Positions 47,701-59,214 of a stretch of 64,000 nucleotides of DNA are shown here, piece after piece. The notes below the pieces were generated by a model, which saw nothing but the letters and a program-made list of their open reading frames with translations, did not search any database and was not told the DNA's origin. The translations under genes and the position numbers were made by a program. Each line of letters opens with the position of its first letter. The first letter of the stretch is position 1. Source of the stretch: Loripinus fragilis (lineage: Eukaryota; Mollusca; Bivalvia; Lucinida; Lucinidae); contig CAXHUL010000530.1 in the NCBI GenBank assembly GCA_964019695.1, positions 558,001-622,000 of the forward strand, given 5' to 3'.

Positions 47701-50430
47701 CAAGTCTATTTGACACTTTAGAGGTTATGACAAGTATTTTAACTCTGATTTAACTTTAAACATGACATTGTCATCTGCTGTTAACCATTTCAGATAATTT
47801 GGACCCAGTTCAGGCCCCACATTCTTTCTGGACCTGATAGGGGTCAAACTGTTTGACACTTTAGAGGTTATGACAATTTTAAGATGAACCAATGTATTTT
47901 AACTTTGCGTTAAACTTAAACACGACATTGTCATCTGCTGATAACCCTTTCAAACAATTTGGACCCAGATCAGGTCCGACATTCTGTCCAGACCTGATAA
48001 GGGTACAAACTGTTTGACACTTTAGAGGTTATGACAATTTGACGGTGAACAGATGTATTCTAACTTTGCGTTAAACTTTAACATGACGTTGTCATCCACT
48101 GATAACCCTTTCAGACAATTTGGACCCAGATCAGGCCCGACATTCTGTCTGGACCTGATAGGTGTAAAAATTGTTTGACACTTTAGATGTTATGACAAAT
48201 TGAAATTGAACCAATGTATTTTAACTTTGATTTAATCTTTAACATGACATTGTCATCTGCTGATAACCATTGTAAACAATTAAGACCCAGATCAGGCCCG
48301 AATCTGTCCAGACCTGATAGGGGTCCAAACTGTTAAATACTTTAGAGGTTATGAAAAGGTGAAATTGAACCGATGTATTTTAACTTTGCGTAAACCTTAA
48401 CATGTTATTATCATCTGCTGGTAACCCATTCAAGTAATTTGGACCCAGATCAGGCCCCACATTCTGTCTGGACCTGATAGGGGTCAAACTGTTTGACACT
48501 TTAGAGGTAATGAAAAGTTGAAGTTGAACCAATGTATTTTAACTTTGCGTTAAACCTTTACATGACATTGTCATCTGCTGATAACCCCTTTCAAACAATT
48601 TGGACCCAGATCAGGCCCAACATTCTGTCCGGACCTGATAGGGGTCAAACTGTATGACACTTTAGAGGTTATGACAAGTTGAAGTTGAACCGATGTATTT
48701 CAACTGACAAGTTGGAGTTGAACCAATGTTTTATTTTTGTGTTTAACCTTTACAATGACTTTGTCAGCAGATAACATCTGCTGATAAGTGTTTCAAACAA
48801 TTTGGAATAAGATCAGGCCCAACATTCTGTCTGGACCTGATCCGGGTTCAAACTGTTTAACATTTTAGAGGTTGTCATCTGCTGATAACCCCTTTCAAAC
48901 AATTTGGACCCATATCAGGCCAAACATTCTGTCCGGACCTGATAGGGGTCAAACTGTATGACACTTTAGAGGTTATGACAAGTTGAAGTTGAACCGATGT
49001 ATTTTAACTATGCATTAAATTTTTACATGACATTGTCATCTGCTGATAACCCTTTCAAACAATTTGGACCCAGATCAGGCCCAACATTCTGTCCAGACCT
49101 GATAGGGGTACAAACTGTTTGACACTTTAGAGGTTATGACAAGTTGAAGTTGAACCGATGTATTTCAACTATGTGTTAAACTTTTACGTGACATTGTCAT
49201 TTGCTGATAACCATTTCAAACAATATGGACCCAGATCAGGCCCAACATTCTGTCTGGGCTTGATAGGGGTTAAACTGTATGAAGCTATAGAGGTTATGAC
49301 AAATTAAAGTTGAACCGATGTATTTTAACTTTGTGTTAAACTTAAACATGACATTGTCATCTGCTGATAACCCTTTCAGATAATTTGGACCCAGTTCAGG
49401 CCCCACATTCTGTCTGGACCTGATAGGGGTTAAACTGTTTGACACTTTAGAGGTTATGACAAGTTGAAGTTGAACCCATGTATTTAAACTATGCATTAAA
49501 CTTTTAAATGACATTGTCATCTGCTGATAACCCTTTCAAACAATTTGGACCCAGATCAGGCCCAACATTCTGTCGGGACCTGATAGGGATCCAAACTGTT
49601 TGACACTTTAGAGGTTATGACAAGTTTAAGTTGAACAGATGTATTTTAACTTGGCGTTAAACTTTAACATGACGTTGTCATCTGCTGATAACCGTTTCAA
49701 ACAATTTGAACCCAGATGAGGCCTGATATTCTGTCTGGAGCTGATAGGGGTCAAAACTGTTTGACACTTTAGAGGTTATGACAAGTTGAAGTACAACCAG
49801 TGTATTTTAACTTTGCGTTAAACTTAAACATGACATTAAACTTAAACATGACAATCATTACATGACATTGTCATCTGCTGATAGGGGTCAAAACTGTTTG
49901 ACACTTTAGAGGTTATGACAAGTTGAAGTTGAACTGATGTATTTTAACTTTGCGTTAAACTTAAACATGACTTTAAACTTAAACATGACAATCTTGACAT
50001 GACATTGTCATCTGCTGATAACCCTTTCAAACAATTTGGACCCAGATCAGGCCCGACATTCTGTCTGGACCTGTTAGGGGTCCAAGCTGTTTGACGCTTT
50101 ATGGGTTACGACAAGTTGGAGTTGAACCAATGTTTTATTTTTGCGTTAAACCTTTACATGACTTTGTCCGCATATGACATCTGTTGATAAGTGTTTTAAA
50201 CAATTTGGACCCAGATCAGGCCCGACATTCTGTTCGGAAATGATAGGGGTCAAAACTGTTTGACACTTTAGAGGTTATGACAAGTTTAAGCTGAACTGAT
50301 GTTTTTCAACTTTGCGTTAAACTTTTCATGACATTGTCATCTGCTGATAACCCTTTCAAACAATTTGGACCCAGATCAGGCCCGACATTCTGTTTCAACC
50401 TTATAGGGATCAAACTGTTTGTCGCTTTAG
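41700..50430 (-). repeat. Right tandem array, inverted, unit about 165 bp, about 52 copies
   Basis: This has the reverse complement of the left array's unit order: TTTACATGACATTGTCATCT, GCTGATAACCCTTTCAAACA, ATTTGGACCCAGATCAGGCC, CGACATTCTGTCCGGACCTG, ATAGGGGTCCAAACTGTTTG, ACACTTTAGAGGTTATGACA and AGTTGAAGTTGAACCGATGT. Some units are truncated or fused, for example near 42590-42700, 48700-48900 and 49810-49990. The frames at 42321-42575, 46423-46614, 46842-47036 and 49236-49520 are translations of units. Confidence 0.9.
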
Positions 50431-50680
50431 AGGTTAAACTGTAATTAATGTACGACAGAAATATTGAACAAATTGGGCTCTCAATTGGAAATTATTGAAT
50501 TACCGAACAGAGGAAAACTCTCTATTCTAAAATTGGTAATATTTAAGTTATTACAAGAATGTCAAACAAGTTGGGCTCTGAGTTCTGGACGTCACTATAG
50601 AAATCTGTAGAACTACTGAAAAGAGGAAAATTCCTCTGTTCTTAAACTGTAATTAATGTAAGACAGAAATATTGAACAAT

Positions 50681-51237
50681 AATAGTAAGTGAGTATGTTC
50701 AGGAAATACCACAATCACAAACTGCAGACAACCCCGTGGCACCCAAGGAAGAGCCGCTCAACCATCACGAGGCACCAGGAAGACAAATTAAACAAAGCAA
50801 TCAGCTCTCTCTTCCCCATCAAGATGATTGCAATACTAGAAAGAACATAAAGTAGCATACAACAAAACATAGAACAATTACAGACTCCCACAGTGGGAAT
50901 AGCAATAAACAAAAAGTCAACAACAACAGAATCACCGCCTTAAAACGGACAGCAGCCTAAGCCACCAGGGGGCTTAAATACATTTTACTGGTACCAAATC
51001 TTCGCCCTAGATTCTGCTGTTGTTGTAGTACACGAAATGTTCAGCTCACATGGAGGCCATCTAACTAATGCAATGTATCATCATGGAAAAAACACTCTAA
51101 TCAAATTACTACACCATGATGAAACAAAGAAAAGGGCTCATGACTCACAGATAGTCAGAGCTAAAGAAAACCTCAAGTTGAGCCACGGTGGGTCCAGCTA
51201 CAGATAAGCATGAGGCACCGACCAACCGATTAAAGCT
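50681..51237 (-). repeat. Retroelement 3' untranslated tail (tail family 1)
   Basis: In - strand sense this follows the RT stop and ends ...CATACTCACTTACTATT at 50681. It is nearly identical to 62740-63296, so the two are copies of one element. Text such as CTCCCACAGTGGGAATAGCA and GCCACCAGGGGGCTTAAATA is shared. The - strand frame at 50715-50912 lies in this tail and is not a gene. Confidence 0.75.
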
Positions 51238-51891
51238 TTACGCCAGAGCCGTCATAGAGTCTGAGGCCTGACCCACCGTCGTGCAATTAAAGAGGAAACC
51301 ATAGCTATAAACCGTGATTGGGTTTAAAACTAGGCATGCAGACTGTCGCATGATATCCAAGTTATATCCAACCCTTATATAACGTTTTACAATCTTTTTG
51401 AATTGATCACTAAAATTAGGTTTTCCAACAATTCGTTTGAATTTATAGACTAAATCACCATAAAATATAGGTTCTGATATGCCTTGTTGCAGAAGAGTTT
51501 TTAACCCAATGTTGTATTTAACAATTAACTCTGAGTGTATGTGGTAGAATGTAGAAAATGCTTTTCGAATTTTATGATATCTATAACCTTATTTTAATAA
51601 TTTAGCAGTAAAAAATAAGTTTCTGTTGTTGAAGTCATCAACATTAGAACACACTCTAGCAAAACGAATAAGCTGAGAAATGTATACACCATAGGAAGGA
51701 GAGCGAGGAACATCTCCATCAAGAAATGGAAAATTTACTATTTCAAAATTAAAATCATCCCGTTTATCATAAATTTTAGAAGAAACTATGCCATTTGTTA
51801 TTGACAAGTTCAAGTCCAAAAATGGAGCTTCAGTATCAGAAGAATTTGCCTTATTTAACTGAAGTTCAGTGGGATATATCTGACCTACCAT
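51238..51891 (-). pseudogene. Retroelement reverse transcriptase, C-terminal part, broken
   Basis: The frame at 51589-51891 starts inside the RT and contains APFLDLNLSITNG, KIYDKRDDF, NFPFLDGDVPRSPSYG and LIRFARVCSN. After a stop near 51589 the matching protein continues in sequence down to 51238, with KIRKAF, GLKTLLQQGISEP, FYGDLVYKFK, IMRQSACLVLNPI and FLFNCT, ending in a TAA at 51238-51240. FLDL ... VYxK(R)-type stretches after the YxDD core are typical of RT C-termini in Penelope-like and related elements, but the exact family is not certain. The catalytic YxDD core is missing, so this is a 5'-truncated copy inserted in the giant element's right arm. Confidence 0.75.
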
Positions 51892-54641
51892 TTGTTCAAA
51901 ATAAGGATTATCAATATTAAGTTAGTTATCTCAATATATGGAGGTAGAGTTAAAAGCTTCAAGTAGGCTCTAAATTCTCGTAATTAGAAATTGTTGAATT
52001 ACCGAAAGGAGGAAAACTGGATATATTTTAGGTTTTTACTAGAATGTCAAAAAAGTTGGGTTTGGAGTTCTGGAAGTCACTAAAGGACATTGTAGAACTA
52101 CTGAACAGAGGAAAATTCATCTGTTGTAAAATTCACTCCTTTTATTGATTGTCAAGAAACTGAATGGAGAATGTAGGAAAACTCCTCTGTTGAAAATTGG
52201 AAACATTTAAGTTATGATGGTTATTTATGTTAATATGGAAATGATAACAAACATGGTTCTTCATTTTCATTATAAGAAAGTGGGCTTTTATTTTCGCAAT
52301 AGGACATTGTTAAATTATAGTTGGAGGAAAATTCCTCTGTTGGAATATTGGCAATATTTAAGTTATAACTAGAATGTCAAATAAGTTGGGCTCAGAGTTC
52401 TGGAAGTCACTATAGGAAATTATTGAACTACTGAACAGAGGAAAATTCCTCTGTTGGAAAATTGGTCATATTTAAGTTATGACTTGAATATTAAACAAGT
52501 TGGACTCGGAGTTCTGGAAATCACTATAGGAAATTGTCGAACTACTGAACAGAGGAAAATTCCTCTGTTGTAAAATTCACTCCTTATATTGATTGTGGAG
52601 ATACAGAATGGAAAACGGAGGAAAATTCCTCTGTTGAAAATTGGAAACATTTAAGTTATGATGGATACTTATGCTAAGATGGAAATGATAATAAACAGGG
52701 TTCTTCATTTTCATCATAGGAAAATGGGCTCATAATTTCGCAAAAGGAAATTGTTGGATTACGGAACGGAGGAAAATTCCTCTGTTGGAGAATTGGATAT
52801 TTTAGGTTTTGACTAGAATGTCAAACAAGTTGGGTTCAGAGTTCTGGAAGTAACTATAGGAAATTGGCGAACTACTAACAAGGAAAATTCCTCTGTTGTA
52901 AAGGTCACTCCTTCTATTTATTGTTGATATTCTACAGAATAGAAAACGGAGGAAAATTCTTCTGTTGAAAATTGGAAACATTTAAGATATGATGGATATT
53001 TATGTTAAGATGGAAATGATAGCAAACGGGTTTCTTCATTTTCATAATAGTAAAGTAGGCTCTTAATTCTCCAAATAGAAAATTGTTGAATTACCGAACG
53101 GAGGAAAATTCCTCTTTTGGAAAATTGGTCATATTTAAGTTATGACTTGAATATTAAACAAGTTGGACTCGGAGTTCTGGAAATCACTATAGGAAATTGT
53201 CGAACTACTGAACAGAGGAAAATTCCTCTGTTGTAAAATTCACTCCTTATATTGATTGTGGAGATACAGAATGGAAAACGGAGGAAAATTCCTCTGTTGA
53301 AAATTGGAAACATTTAAGTTATGATGGATACTTATGCTAAGATGGAAATGTTAATAAACAGGGTTCTTCATTTTCATCATAGGAAAATGGGCTCATAATT
53401 CTCGCAAAAGGAAATTGTTGGATTACGGAACGGAGGAAAATTCCTCTGTTGGAGAATTGGATATTTTAGGTTCTGACTAGAATGTCAAACAAGTTGGGTT
53501 CAGAGTTCTGGAAGTAACTATAGGAAATTGGCGAACTACTAAACAGAGGAAAATTCCTCTGTTGTAAAGGTCACTCCTTCTATTTATTGTTGATATTCTA
53601 CAGAATAGAAAACGGAGGAAAATTCCTCTGTTGAAAATTGGAAACATTTAAGATATGATGGATATTTATGTTAAGATGGAAATGATAGCAAACGGGTTTC
53701 TTCATTTTCATTATAGGAAAGTGGGCTCTTAATTCTCCAAATAGAAAATTGTTGAATTACCGAACGGAGGAAAATTCCTCTGTTGGAAAATTGGTAATAT
53801 TTAAGTTATGACTAAAATGTCAAACAAGTTAGGCTCTCAGTTCTGGAAGTCACTATAGGAAATTGTCAAACTATTGAACAGAGGAAAATTCCTCTGTTGC
53901 AAAATTTTCTCTACTTTTATTGATTGTCAAGATACAGAATGGAAAACAGAGGAAAATTCCTCTGTTGAAAAGTGGAAACAATTAAGTTATGATTAAGATG
54001 GAAATGATAACAAACAGGGTTCTTCATTTTTATTATAGGAAAATGGGCTCTTAATTCTCGCTATAGGAAATTGCTGAAGTACCGAACGGAGGAAAATTCC
54101 TCTGTTGGAAATTGGTAATATTTAAATTATGACTAGAATGTAAAATTAATCAATTCTGGAAGTCACTATAGGAAATTTTCGAACTACTAAACAGAGGAAA
54201 ATTCCTCTGTTGTAAAGGTCACTCTTTTTACATATTGTTGAGATACTGAAATTAAAATGTAGGAAAATTCCTCTGTTCTGAAATAAGATGAAAATCTGAT
54301 TGTGATTAAAGGTAGACTTGTCCCATTGTCAAAACAGAGGAAATTTCCTCTGTTGTAAACCGATTTCTACTTGATATACAAATTGATATTTGAACTTTTC
54401 TTTAAACTATTAGGACAAAAATACTACTTGGAACATATTTTAAGGACATCAATTTCTGCATTTTGAGCAGTCACAACAGAGGAAATTTCCTCCGTTCATA
54501 GGAAAAATAAATTACATTGTACCATCATTCTTGTACTCTATAACGATGCAAAACTCAAATATGATTATATCCATATTTATGTTTTACTATCAAAAAAAGG
54601 GAATTCCATCGGAAAATCCCTTTTTATTTCGGAAAGAGTTA

Positions 54642-55459
54642 TATACATTTTATATTATCAAATATGCCGTACAATGATACACTCAGCCCACTTGTTACCC
54701 TTTTAAAATGATTCATTTCATTTGTAACAGGGTTGTTGGAACAACCATCTATCGGAACTTTTGTACACACCGCCTTGACGATACGTTAATTACGTTATGG
54801 TGATCGATAATTAATTCACACAAACACGATAAGCAGAGCCAGTCATAGGCTGTCGTTAACGTTAGTCCACCGATGGCGCGTGTCAGATCACGTCATTGTT
54901 CAATGTTTTTTTTATCAAGAAATGTAAACATCTGGAATATAAGGTTTCCTCTAAGGCAACTACAATGGAAATGTAAATATATATATTATATCAATACAAT
55001 TAGATTTGGAATCAAAGGTCATCACAGAAACGTCTGCGTAAAAACATGGCCTAAAATATGTAGCTAGCATATAGTACACTACAAACCTTGGGATAGGTAT
55101 ACAAGAACATAACAGTCAAACATGTGTCAATCTGCAGCTTTTATCCCCCCACCCAACCCCGACCCACCCAACCCCTACCCACCAAAACAGAAGAGTTGCT
55201 CAATGTTAGCGTCTCTCTAATCAGGACATACACAAGTGGGTTATTTGAGAAATCAGAAAGATGGCTTTAAAAAGATTATCAACTTTAAAACTTTACGCTT
55301 TCGTGTCGTGGTTACCTTAATACAGTGCGAGCATTGTAAATGAAAAGGGTCTTTGTGCCACTTTTAAGCACAATACCAATGCTTTGCCATGCGAATTATT
55401 GAGTAGTTATGGATGATAGAAACACGGGTCATACTGTTATGTGGACAATGATATATCTT
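54642..55459. other. Unassigned right flank of the giant element
   Basis: Starts with the TATA flank. A C-rich low-complexity stretch lies at 55145-55190. The frame at 54873-55067 has no recognised domain and no splice support. Confidence 0.4.
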
Positions 55460-56166
55460 TAACTTTCCAATGTTCATACGCAGACCTTTCTTCTCCATCC
55501 CTTAATTCCATAGCTCAACCTCCATCTACAGTCCCTTAAGGGAACCAACAATAGTCATCCAGTCTACAGCAGCACTCATTAGCAGCTTGTGTGTAACTGC
55601 CTAAATGAAGCCTCAAGCACGATAATAGAGAGAAGCTAGCCAAGAACAGAGCCTTGATGAACGCCTGCACCCACACCAACCTACTCACTGTACACATTTC
55701 CAGCCGTCAACCTGCTTCTATCGTCCTTCTACATTTACTGGATCAGACGCACATCAGCTTGCTCATCGCCTACCAGATGATATCTTTGAAACTTGTCGAA
55801 GGTATTCCCCAGGTTTACAAAGGTAATGTACCGTGGCTTGTATGAAGCCATATCTTCCGTATCTAACTATCGCGTCACTAGTGCCACGATCTGGTATAAA
55901 GCCGTTTAGATCTCAATCCTTTCCTGACTTTCTATCTGACCAGGCCCTCAACACTACGCTGAAGCAGCTTCTCACCTGATCAATCAACTTTAAGCCCCAG
56001 AATTTTGGTGCATCCCTTTTGTCATTGTATAATATAAGCTAACAAGGTAGCAGCTCTCCTTCCAGTCATAAGGGATGCCACTCTCAGAATGCATTTCGCC
56101 TGCACCAGCTTTCCCATTAAGCTCAAGAATCTAAGCGTTGATGTCTGGTGGACCAGCTACGTTCTC
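55460..56166 (-). pseudogene. Non-LTR retrotransposon reverse transcriptase remnant
   Basis: The - strand, read across several stops and shifts, follows the RT of CR1/jockey-like mobile elements in order: NVAGPPDINA (the KAxGxDGI region), GIPYDWKES, SLYYTKG, ITFVNLGNTFDK (block A, normally F.D...AFD), GVGAGVHQGSVLG (block B, normally G..QG..LSPLLF), then SIIVLEA. The YxDD block is too decayed to call. The + strand frame at 55654-55845 is antisense to it. No functional protein remains. Confidence 0.75.
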
Positions 56167-56777
56167 AGATTATCCCGGTCCAATAATTGGAAGCAGAAGA
56201 AGAAATGCAAAACGTTTTAACTGGCACTATGAAATAAAAGTGCAACAGGTTTATGCACAAAACACCCACCTTGAAATACAACTAAAACGAACGTTTTGCC
56301 TTCAGATCCATTATATAAATTATGTTTTTACATTAAGTCGATAAAACACAGAAAACGGTGATAGACAACAACAGAATAAACAGCAAAAAGTTATCAAATT
56401 AGAAATCCAAGCGGAAATGAATATTTACCTTTTGTAGACTGGTACATCCTAAAGTGGTACTTTTGCAAAAAGTGAAGACCCAGATGAAATGCCACATGAT
56501 GTGGCATTTCACCAGGGTCTGCACTGTTTACTAGAACCAAATGGATTTTCAGAGAAAGACATATAATATTTTATTAAAGTATAACATGTGACCCCTCAAT
56601 ATATATAACGGACCATTCTGATTATGACTAAACCGTATCAGAAACTGGGTAACAAAATTGCAGAAGCATTTCCATCCATGGAAAAACATGTAGACAACAC
56701 GACTCACTGACACTGGGGTGCAACTTGCCGGAAACAAGGTAGATCTGTAGATTACAATGCCATGGTCCAACCAACAC
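56167..56777. other. Unassigned stretch with one hairpin element
   Basis: A hairpin near 56476-56519 (arms GACCC(A)GATGAAATGCCACAT and its complement) is followed by ACTGTTTACTAGAACCAAAT, related to text at 9190-9290 and 17090-17165. The - strand frame at 56549-56770 has no recognised domain. Confidence 0.45.
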
Positions 56778-57525
56778 TTAAGGGGATATATCTTTCAAAA
56801 GCTCTTTACTTGCATGAAACTTTTCCTGTATAAATAAAAAATGCTTTTTTATCAAGGAGATGAATACCTTTGGCCACATTGTTGTATGAACAATTTATAC
56901 ATCTCAAATAGATCACTTGACGCCCCAACATACAGTTTTTGAGCAATCCACAGCATGCTTATCAGTCTTTCTAGAATCACTTCCTGGTTTGATACCGTTT
57001 ACAATATGTTGACACGCTGGGTAAACTTTAGAAAAAAAAACAGGTGCATGAACATGAACTACAAATTATCCGACTACAATATTTAGAAGTATTTTCGCCA
57101 AAAATGTACAAATTTCTGTTAGAAAAATATATATTTACAATTTTTGCTTGTGAACTGTTCAAGGTCAAAATGAAAAATTGTAAATAATACCAGAAATACA
57201 TCATATTTGGGTCAAAATACTTCTAAATATCGTAGTTAGATCATTGTAGTTTATGTTCATTCAAATGGTTTTCTCTAAAGTCCACCCAGCGTGTCACAGT
57301 ATTGTAAACGGTATCAAACCAGGAAGTAATTCTTAAAAGACTGATAAGCATGCTGCGGATTGCTCAAAAGCTGTACGTTGGGGTGTAAAATGATCTACGT
57401 GAGATGTATAAACTGTTCATACAACAATGTGGCCAAAGGTATTCGTCTCCTTGAGGAAAAAGCATTTTTGTTTATACAGGAAATATTCATGCAAGTAAGA
57501 GCTTTTGAAAGATATATCTCTTTAA
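56778..57525. mobile_element. TTAA-flanked foldback element, 748 bp
   Basis: TTAA lies at both edges. The left arm (56778-57030) is the inverted copy of the right arm (57280-57525): GGATATATCTTTCAAAAGCT pairs with AGCTTTTGAAAGATATATCT, and CCTGGTTTGATACCGTTTAC pairs with GTAAACGGTATCAAACCAGG. The centre also pairs (ACAATATTTAGAAGTATTTT with AAAATACTTCTAAATATCG). The whole element therefore folds end to end. There is no transposase. A single arm survives at 17360-17566. Confidence 0.85.
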
Positions 57526-57649
57526 TTACTGGAGAAGGTCCATTGCAGAAGGGTAAAATTGGTAACAAACGCTGGATATGTAACTTTCATTCTTGAGAGT
57601 TTGAACTGGATCCCCTTGACAACGCGGTGGTACAATAAGCACACCATCA

Positions 57650-57857
57650 TGATATATCACCATGATTTTCAAACTTCGGCAAGGCTTAGTTGACGTTACT
57701 GATTGTACCTTCCTACGTCGTGATGACCAACGTACCAGACTCTGCCAGCCCCCATCGAGCCTCAGCATATACAAACGTTCTCTTCCCCAGAGCGATTGAT
57801 GATTGGTACAGACTCCAAACAAGGGTGGCAGGCTGGAGGATGTCAAGGCTGCACTAA
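57650..57857 (+). pseudogene. Non-LTR retrotransposon ORF2 C-terminus
   Basis: The frame IMIFKLRQGLVDV ... FLRRDDQRTR is followed, after a one-base shift near 57780, by LFPRAIDDWYRLQ and a stop at 57855-57857. The series YKxxxGLVD, DxRTR, FFPRxIxDWNxL is the typical end of CR1/jockey-type ORF2 proteins (family knowledge). Only this last ~65 residues are present. The - strand frame at 57526-57879 is antisense. Confidence 0.8.
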
Positions 57858-57879
57858 TACATACAGCCCTTTTGTCCAT

Positions 57880-58788
57880 TTAAGCCGTGTAGTCTGGGTC
57901 GATATGTGTAAATAGTTGTCAGTTGTAACATTCAGACGAGGAATCGTGCCCGAGTTCTGAACGAAGAATCATATGATAGAAATACGTAGCTTGTCCATGT
58001 TATGCTTTGACATTATAATACAATGTCGCATCTCAGGGGGTTCATGCTTTCTGGGAGCCTTTTTGGCTTTGAATAAGCTCGAATTTTATGATGATCAATT
58101 AAGAGAAGAATACACCATGTGAAGATAGGATAGAAACTCTGGTCACCGCTTGTCATCATTCAGCTAACCTCGTAATGCAATATGGTAATCCAAAGGTCCT
58201 GATGTTTCCTATTCCACCCTCACACTCACGATAGTATACATTTATTTCATGCCTGTTTGTAGTATAGTCAGACCAATTACCGCGAAGTACCGTGGACGAC
58301 CTGATGCATTATTGCACGAGGCCGAAGGAATGGTGTTGCTATAAACGATGCGGTTTTATGGAAGCGGGAAACCAGACCATGGTATAGTGCCAGTCAATAG
58401 TCAAAAATATTGCATGGTCAATAGTTCAGTTACTCATGGCATAGCCAAAAATAGACAATTACTCCGTATATAGACGGTTGGGTAATAAATTTAAATAGTC
58501 CACGTATTGGACTAAAATATACCAGCAAAAATAATGCGAATAATAGTACAGATTATTCGGCTGCGATTGCACTCGTGTAGCTGGCAGGTGAATACAGCAT
58601 CCTGTTTTATATAAAATAAACAGTGCTTTCTGCATTGTTACCTAATTAGCAATCGTACTTGTCATTAAGAGTTAATTCGCACAGGAACTTACTTTAAAAT
58701 TTAGTTTAATTGTGTGAATAGACGAAAATAACCCATTGTATTTGTGTAACTTCTTCACAAATAGCTGATGAACGCCGTAAAATATAAT
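57880..58788. other. Unassigned stretch
   Basis: No gene was recognised. The 58090-58270 part (CTTGTCATCATTCAGC, CCTATTCCACCCTCACAC) resembles text next to the RT remnant at 6060-6190 and at 19055-19110, a possible old dispersed repeat. Confidence 0.4.
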
Positions 58789-59025
58789 GAGCCAGTGCGT
58801 GAGATTTCCAACAATATGGTATGTGCGACCAGCAAAGCCTCAGATCAGCCTGCGCATACGCGCAGACTAATCAGAGCCTTTGCTTGTCACTTGAGTATTT
58901 TATGATTGTTAAGCTACTGACTGAACACCATTTGGAGTTCCTAAGCTTAAAAGGAGGCTGCAGAGGCTCGTCCGAGTCTACACATGCCAAAATGCCACAT
59001 TGTTGGAAATCTCATGCACTGACTC
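58789..59025 (-). mobile_element. MITE family A, copy 6
   Basis: Full-length (237 bp), reverse orientation, ends GAGCCAGTGCGTGAGATTTC and GAAATCTCATGCACTGACTC, flanked by TAAT on both sides. The + strand frame 58821-59069 is a repeat translation. Confidence 0.85.
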
Positions 59026-59214
59026 TAATATCAGTTACTTCTTGTACTAATTGCATTGTTGCACATTGACCTGGTAACATTGTCTATCTTTATCAGGTCA
59101 ATAAGCCGTTGCACATTTTGAGTAACGACGTCAATGACGTTGAATCGACAAGAAAATCCACAAATACGCTATAATCGCTAGTTTGAAGTGTGAACCAATA
59201 TGTAAACTGATAAA

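Larger units (their letters stand above)
50434..54500 (-). repeat. Right subterminal array of CAGAGGAAWWTTCCTCTG hairpins
   Basis: Inverted counterpart of the left subterminal array, with about 26 palindromes. It is longer because a retroelement sits at 50681-51900 and a ~660-bp block is duplicated: 52440-53100 recurs nearly unchanged at 53100-53760, with identical spacer text such as ATTAAACAAGTTGGACTCGG at about 52490 and 53153. Confidence 0.85.
28191..54641. mobile_element. Giant inverted-repeat (foldback) element, about 26.5 kb
   Basis: The left end TAACTCTTTCCGAAATAAAA is exactly inverted at the right end (TTTTATTTCGGAAAGAGTTA). TATA flanks both sides (28187-28190 and 54642-54645). Collinear inverted similarity continues inward for about 2 kb with few differences. 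Each arm then passes into an array of ~165-bp units that point in opposite directions on the two sides (30130-35720 against 41700-50430). The centre, 35.7-41.7 kb, has its own hairpin array. No transposase, reverse transcriptase or other domain was seen except in a later insertion at 50681-51900. The architecture, long inverted repeats made of internal tandem repeats, is that of FB/TU foldback transposons but much larger. The superfamily is unknown. The right arm is longer, through insertion and local duplication. It could alternatively be a palindromic satellite block. Confidence 0.75.

Noticed and set aside
49236..49520. Coding frame in the right 165-bp array (also 42321-42575, 46423-46614, 46842-47036)
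   Set aside because: Same repeat unit read on the other strand; the peptides repeat with the units.
28191..54641. Polinton/Maverick or other large coding transposon
   Set aside because: The size and long inverted ends fit, but no polymerase, integrase, capsid or ATPase frame exists, and the interior is almost all tandem hairpins.
55654..55845. 63-codon frame on the + strand
   Set aside because: It is antisense to the reverse-transcriptase remnant on the - strand.
57526..57879. 117-codon frame on the - strand
   Set aside because: It is antisense to a recognisable non-LTR ORF2 C-terminus on the + strand.
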